Assembly: GCF_003966915.1 (NCBI RefSeq)
Contig: NZ_AP018150.1
Span: 1,736,001 to 1,800,000, forward strand
From: Mycoavidus cysteinexigens
GTDB taxonomy: Bacteria; Pseudomonadota; Gammaproteobacteria; Burkholderiales; Burkholderiaceae
Reading direction: 5' to 3'
DNA length: 64,000 bases
Shown here: positions 61,243-64,000 of the stretch, piece by piece
Layout: each line of letters begins with the position of its first letter
Position numbering within the stretch: the stretch's first letter is position 1
Made by a program: the position numbers and the translations under genes
The notes under the pieces: generated by a model
What the model saw: the letters and a program-made list of their open reading frames with translations, nothing else
Database searches by the model: none
Told to the model about the DNA's origin: nothing

Positions 61243-61662
61243 TTACTTATTTTTTTTGCTAGTAGGTATATATTGGAGTAGCGTAAGTTTAACAGCACCT
61301 AACACCATCATTCTACCGTTATTATCTGTGGCTTCCATTAATCGGATCACCTCTTGTATTACCGGATTTGAGTGATGCTCTGTTTTAGGAGAATTCTCAG
61401 CTACTTTCTGGGCTGCTGCCATTGGTTTAGAAGGTTCAGACATAAGATCAAGCCACCCTTGCGGCAGCCCAAAAGCAACCTCAATGACCTCGATCATTTC
61501 ATCAGCTATACGTTTTTTCCCTCGTTTACCTTCTGGATAAAGCATCCGCGCCACATAGGATGCGTCTCGCTCGATTCTACGAGCTAGTTCCGCGGCATTC
61601 CCACCGCATTTAGTGTCTCGTAACTCAATCAAGCGTTGACGCCTGCGTTCATATTTATCCAT
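61243..61662 (-). CDS. Short HTH repressor without protease domain (prophage 2)
   Basis: 139 aa. An HTH (NAAELARRIERDASYVARML) and helical C-terminus (NPVIQEVIRLMEATDNNGRM); no S24 motif or Ser/Lys pair. It occupies the CI position, divergent from the Cro gene. Without autoproteolysis it would not be cleaved in an SOS response; release may depend on the antirepressor. Should bind the TTTACC-N4-GGTAAA operators. Confidence 0.8.
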   Translation of the reverse strand: MDKYERRRQRLIELRDTKCGGNAAELARRIERDASYVARMLYPEGKRGKKRIADEMIEVIEVAFGLPQGWLDLMSEPSKPMAAAQKVAENSPKTEHHSNPVIQEVIRLMEATDNNGRMMVLGAVKLTLLQYIPTSKKNK

Positions 61663-61681
61663 TTCTCTAGTATGTGTAACC

Positions 61682-61740
61682 TTTACCGCTCGGTAAATAC
61701 CCTATAGGTATTGACAAATATATTTACCCCGGGGTAAATT
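61682..61740 (+). promoter_or_regulatory. CI/Cro operator-promoter region (prophage 2)
   Basis: Palindromes TTTACC-GCTC-GGTAAA (61682-61697), an imperfect AATACC-N5-GGTATT (61696-61712) and TTTACC-CCGG-GGTAAA (61723-61738). The rightward promoter has TTGACA at 61711-61716 and TAAATT at 61735-61740. Lambda OR-like arrangement. Confidence 0.8.
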
Positions 61741-61782
61741 ATTATTACCGATACCCAACATCTACGTATTTCAAAAATTGGC

Positions 61783-62079
61783 ATGAGCAAACTACGCACC
61801 TATATAAATAGCCTATCTACTGCCAAGCAAATTGAATTCGCAACAGCTTGCAATACCACAATGGGTTATATACGCAAGGCGATCAGCATCCAACAAAAAA
61901 TGGGGGCTGAGCTTTGTGCATCAATCGAAAGGGCTACTAATGGAAAAATCACGCGCCGCGATTTACGTCCCGATGACTGGATGCTTATTTGGCCAGAACT
62001 AACAAACCAGCCGTCACAGTCCGGGCAAAGCACGCCTTCTTTTCTCGCGCCAAATCAAGAAATGCCTAAATGTATTTAA
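61783..62079 (+). CDS. Cro/YdaS-like HTH regulator (prophage 2)
   Basis: 98 aa. The HTH part (AKQIEFATACNTTMGYIRKA) differs from prophage 1, but RRDLRPDDWMLIWPEL is retained, followed by a 25-residue extension. First gene of the rightward operon. Confidence 0.83.
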   Translation: MSKLRTYINSLSTAKQIEFATACNTTMGYIRKAISIQQKMGAELCASIERATNGKITRRDLRPDDWMLIWPELTNQPSQSGQSTPSFLAPNQEMPKCI

Positions 62080-62133
62080 AAAAAACCATAACCGAATGGG
62101 CTTGCGATTTCTGCAACGCGCAGAGAAAAGCCG

Positions 62134-62379
62134 TTATACCGGCCTCCAAAACTTCTGAGGATCATTCGCAAACCAAAACTCTTCAAGCAGCTTGGATGTA
62201 TGCCGAAAAAACTGCTCTTGAATGGCTTCCAAGGTTTTGCCGTGAACAGGGAGCAAGACCTCTGCCGAGATTCTTTCTCGGATTCCAGAATTCATACGTT
62301 CAAAAGCTGCCTTGGCAAGGACCCTATTATTTTGCGGCTCTAAAACTAATGAGCCAAGCTTAATTTCATTTTCAGTCAT
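62134..62379 (-). CDS. Conserved small leftward protein (prophage 2 copy of 18147-18398)
   Basis: 81 aa (LGSLVLEPQNNRVLAKAAFE, EEFWFANDPQKFWRPV). Differs from the other copy by an in-frame 6-bp deletion and conservative changes, which supports coding on this strand. Function unknown. Confidence 0.6.
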   Translation of the reverse strand: MTENEIKLGSLVLEPQNNRVLAKAAFERMNSGIRERISAEVLLPVHGKTLEAIQEQFFRHTSKLLEEFWFANDPQKFWRPV

Positions 62380-62405
62380 ATCTACTCTTATAGTGAGTTA
62401 GAGAA

Positions 62406-62609
62406 GTGTTCAATCAAAAACGCGAAAAATGCACAGAAGAAATAAAGCTGCACTTGGGCGAAAAGCTCAAGACAGATCTAAAAGAGTTAGCTGCACTCAA
62501 AGGCCACGATTCGTTAAGCCCGTTCATCCGTCAGATTCTTCGTGAATTCATATACGGCAAGCTTAGTCCGCATCGGGATTTATTGGCAGGGACCGTTCGG
62601 GACGAATAA
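62406..62609 (+). CDS. Ribbon-helix-helix-like small protein (prophage 2 copy)
   Basis: 67 aa, GTG start, identical to the prophage 1 product after the first residues. Part of a block of about 450 bp virtually identical between the prophages. Confidence 0.65.
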   Translation: MFNQKREKCTEEIKLHLGEKLKTDLKELAALKGHDSLSPFIRQILREFIYGKLSPHRDLLAGTVRDE

Positions 62610-62665
62610 GGCCTCAGATCAAGAGATTGAACAGTAATAGATATTAGATAAGGGAAAACTTAAAG

Positions 62666-63523
62666 ATGAAGCGACCTGCCTTCCAATTCTACCCCGCCGA
62701 CTGGCGTAAAGACTCTGCCCTACAAAGCTGCTCAGTAGCTGCTCGCGGCTTATGGATTGAGATGCTCTGCATCATGCATGAATGCGAGCCATACGGGCAG
62801 CTTGCGATTAACGGCAAAGCGATGAGTGCCACTCAGCTTGCCCGATTGATTGGTGAAACTGAGAAAGTAGTTAAAGGGCTGCTCGCCGAACTCGAGAATG
62901 CAGGGGTGTTTTCATGTACAGAACAAGGGGGGATTTACTCACGCAGAATGGTTAACGATGAACGGCTCCGCAATATCCGCGCTGAAGGCGGCAAGGGGGG
63001 TAAAGAATATGGACAATTGGGCGCTGAACATGGATGCAAGGGGGGGAGGCCGAAGAAGGATAAGGGGGGTTATGAAACAAAACCTAAAACCCCCCTTACC
63101 GATGAAAAATATCCCTCCCCTTCATCTTCTTCTTCATCTTCACCTTCTTCTTCAAAACCTAAAGGGGATAAATCCCCTTCAACCCCTGGCGAGCGCGATG
63201 CGCCCGCTGTGACCTTGCCGAACTGGCTGGCTTTGGCCGATTGGGAAGCTTTCGTGAAGCATCGAAAGCGCTTGAAAGCGCCTATGAGCGATGAGGCTCA
63301 AGTTCGGGCGATTGCTCAGCTTTCTCGGCTTCGGGACGACGGTCACGACCCCTCCGCTGTGATCGATCAAAGCATCGTGAGCAGCTGGAAGGGGCTGTTT
63401 GGGCTTAATCGCCGTGGCTTACCAAAGCTCAGCAAACAGGCTGAGTTGGAGGCCAGAAATGCCGAAGCGGGGCGTCAAGCCAAGGCACTCATTTTCGGGG
63501 AAGAAGTTTATGAAATCCTGTGA
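62666..63523 (+). CDS. Phage replication protein (prophage 2 copy)
   Basis: 285 aa, same layout as the 18685-19542 product: YPADWRKDSALQ N-terminus, winged helix, polyserine linker and WLALADWEAFVKHRKRLKAP. Differences are concentrated around residues 70 and 112-150. The G6 tracts are conserved. Confidence 0.7.
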   Translation: MKRPAFQFYPADWRKDSALQSCSVAARGLWIEMLCIMHECEPYGQLAINGKAMSATQLARLIGETEKVVKGLLAELENAGVFSCTEQGGIYSRRMVNDERLRNIRAEGGKGGKEYGQLGAEHGCKGGRPKKDKGGYETKPKTPLTDEKYPSPSSSSSSSPSSSKPKGDKSPSTPGERDAPAVTLPNWLALADWEAFVKHRKRLKAPMSDEAQVRAIAQLSRLRDDGHDPSAVIDQSIVSSWKGLFGLNRRGLPKLSKQAELEARNAEAGRQAKALIFGEEVYEIL

Positions 63524-64000
63524 CTTCAACGCATTCGATGGATTGCTGCAAGCCGTCGCAGCCATGTACGGACGTGACTTGACTTCTGGAGTCATTGCGC
63601 TCTACTGGCAAGGCTTGCAAGCCTATGACCTCGCCGCTGTACGCGAAGCGCTCAACCGGCATGTGAACAACCCCGATACGGGCCAGTTCATGCCCAAGAT
63701 CGCCGATGTGCACAAAATGCTGCAAGGCTCTACGCAAGATGCTGCGTTGACTGCTTGGAGCAAAGTGGATCGAACCATGCGTGAAAAAGGTCCTTACCCA
63801 AGTATTGTTTTCGACGACCCGCTTATTCATCGCGTGCTTTCCGAAATGGGCGGCTGGGTGCAACTCAGCACAAAGCATGAAGATGACTGGCCGTTTATAC
63901 GCAACGAATTTGTGAACCGTTACCGTGGATACCGGGTGCGCAGCGAAGTGCCTGACTATCCACCCGTGTTGATTGGTATCGCAGAAATGACAAATCAGCA
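63510..64000 (+). CDS. DUF6475 domain phage protein (partial, runs off window)
   Basis: 163 codons visible, close homologue of 19529-20182 (FDGLLQAVAAMYGRDLTSGV, QFMPKIADVHKMLQGSTQDA). Overlaps the replication gene by 14 bp as in prophage 1. The 3' end is outside. Confidence 0.78.
   Translation, partial: MKSCDFNAFDGLLQAVAAMYGRDLTSGVIALYWQGLQAYDLAAVREALNRHVNNPDTGQFMPKIADVHKMLQGSTQDAALTAWSKVDRTMREKGPYPSIVFDDPLIHRVLSEMGGWVQLSTKHEDDWPFIRNEFVNRYRGYRVRSEVPDYPPVLIGIAEMTNQ

Larger units (their letters stand above)
48229..64000. mobile_element. Prophage 2 (left part; continues past the window)
   Basis: Begins at the second att site with the same left-end order as prophage 1: Rz remnant, leftward WD40 cargo, integrase, DUF4224, small genes, transporter, recombination genes, antirepressor, CI/Cro, replication genes. 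The structural part lies beyond 64000. Mosaic blocks almost identical to prophage 1 alternate with unrelated modules. Confidence 0.88.

Noticed and set aside
62070-62363. Rightward 97-aa frame in the prophage 2 early region
   Set aside because: Its counterpart in prophage 1 is not conserved in frame or start, whereas the leftward frame shows in-frame indels only.

Overview
The window is a stretch of a betaproteobacterial, Burkholderiaceae-like chromosome whose tRNA-Ser(CGA) gene carries two related prophages in tandem. The first 3.5 kb is ordinary chromosome: bamD (cut by the window edge), rluD, pgeF, phaR and the tRNA gene. In Burkholderia and Cupriavidus relatives the PHA-synthesis genes normally sit next to phaR; here only 63 bp separate pgeF from phaR. 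That loss, the lowish G+C, and the WD40, NACHT and F-box-like cargo suggest a host-restricted lineage such as the fungal endosymbionts Mycoavidus or Glomeribacter. This is inference from memory of those groups, not a database match.

Prophage 1 (about 3487-48290) is bounded by a 62-bp direct repeat of the tRNA 3' half. From left to right it holds: a decayed Rz/Rz1 remnant; a leftward NACHT-pentapeptide-WD40 gene; a leftward early arm (integrase, DUF4224 protein, small acidic proteins, a 2-hydroxycarboxylate-type transporter, Gp157-like, SSB-like and Sak4-like proteins, small membrane proteins, a beta-helix protein, an antirepressor); a CI/Cro-type switch; rightward replication genes; a toxin-antitoxin pair; then a complete contractile-tail virion and lysis operon (terminase to Rz/Rz1). 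It ends with a second leftward cargo gene, a 1687-residue TPR-TIR/SEFIR-like-NACHT-pentapeptide-WD40 protein.

Prophage 2 (48229 to beyond the window) has the same left-end plan: att half-site, decayed Rz remnant, a WD40 cargo gene (with an F-box-like N-terminus instead of NACHT), integrase, the same small genes, and the same transporter gene interrupted by a 1.5-kb IS4-family element. It differs in its recombination genes (YqaJ exonuclease plus a frameshifted RecT) and its immunity region. Prophage 1 operators are TTTAGCT-N-AGCTAAA and prophage 2 operators are TTTACC-N4-GGTAAA, in the same promoter architecture, so the two should be heteroimmune.

The most notable system is the set of three cargo genes at prophage ends. 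All share a helical linker, a pentapeptide block and a WD40 array, and swap only the N-terminal effector or signalling part. In the largest, twelve almost identical 126-bp WD repeats vary mainly at a few positions predicted to lie on one propeller face. This closely resembles the fast-evolving NACHT-WD40 incompatibility genes of fungi. It looks like a modular, repeat-shuffling recognition system carried by phages, acting either in anti-phage defence or at the interface with a eukaryotic host.
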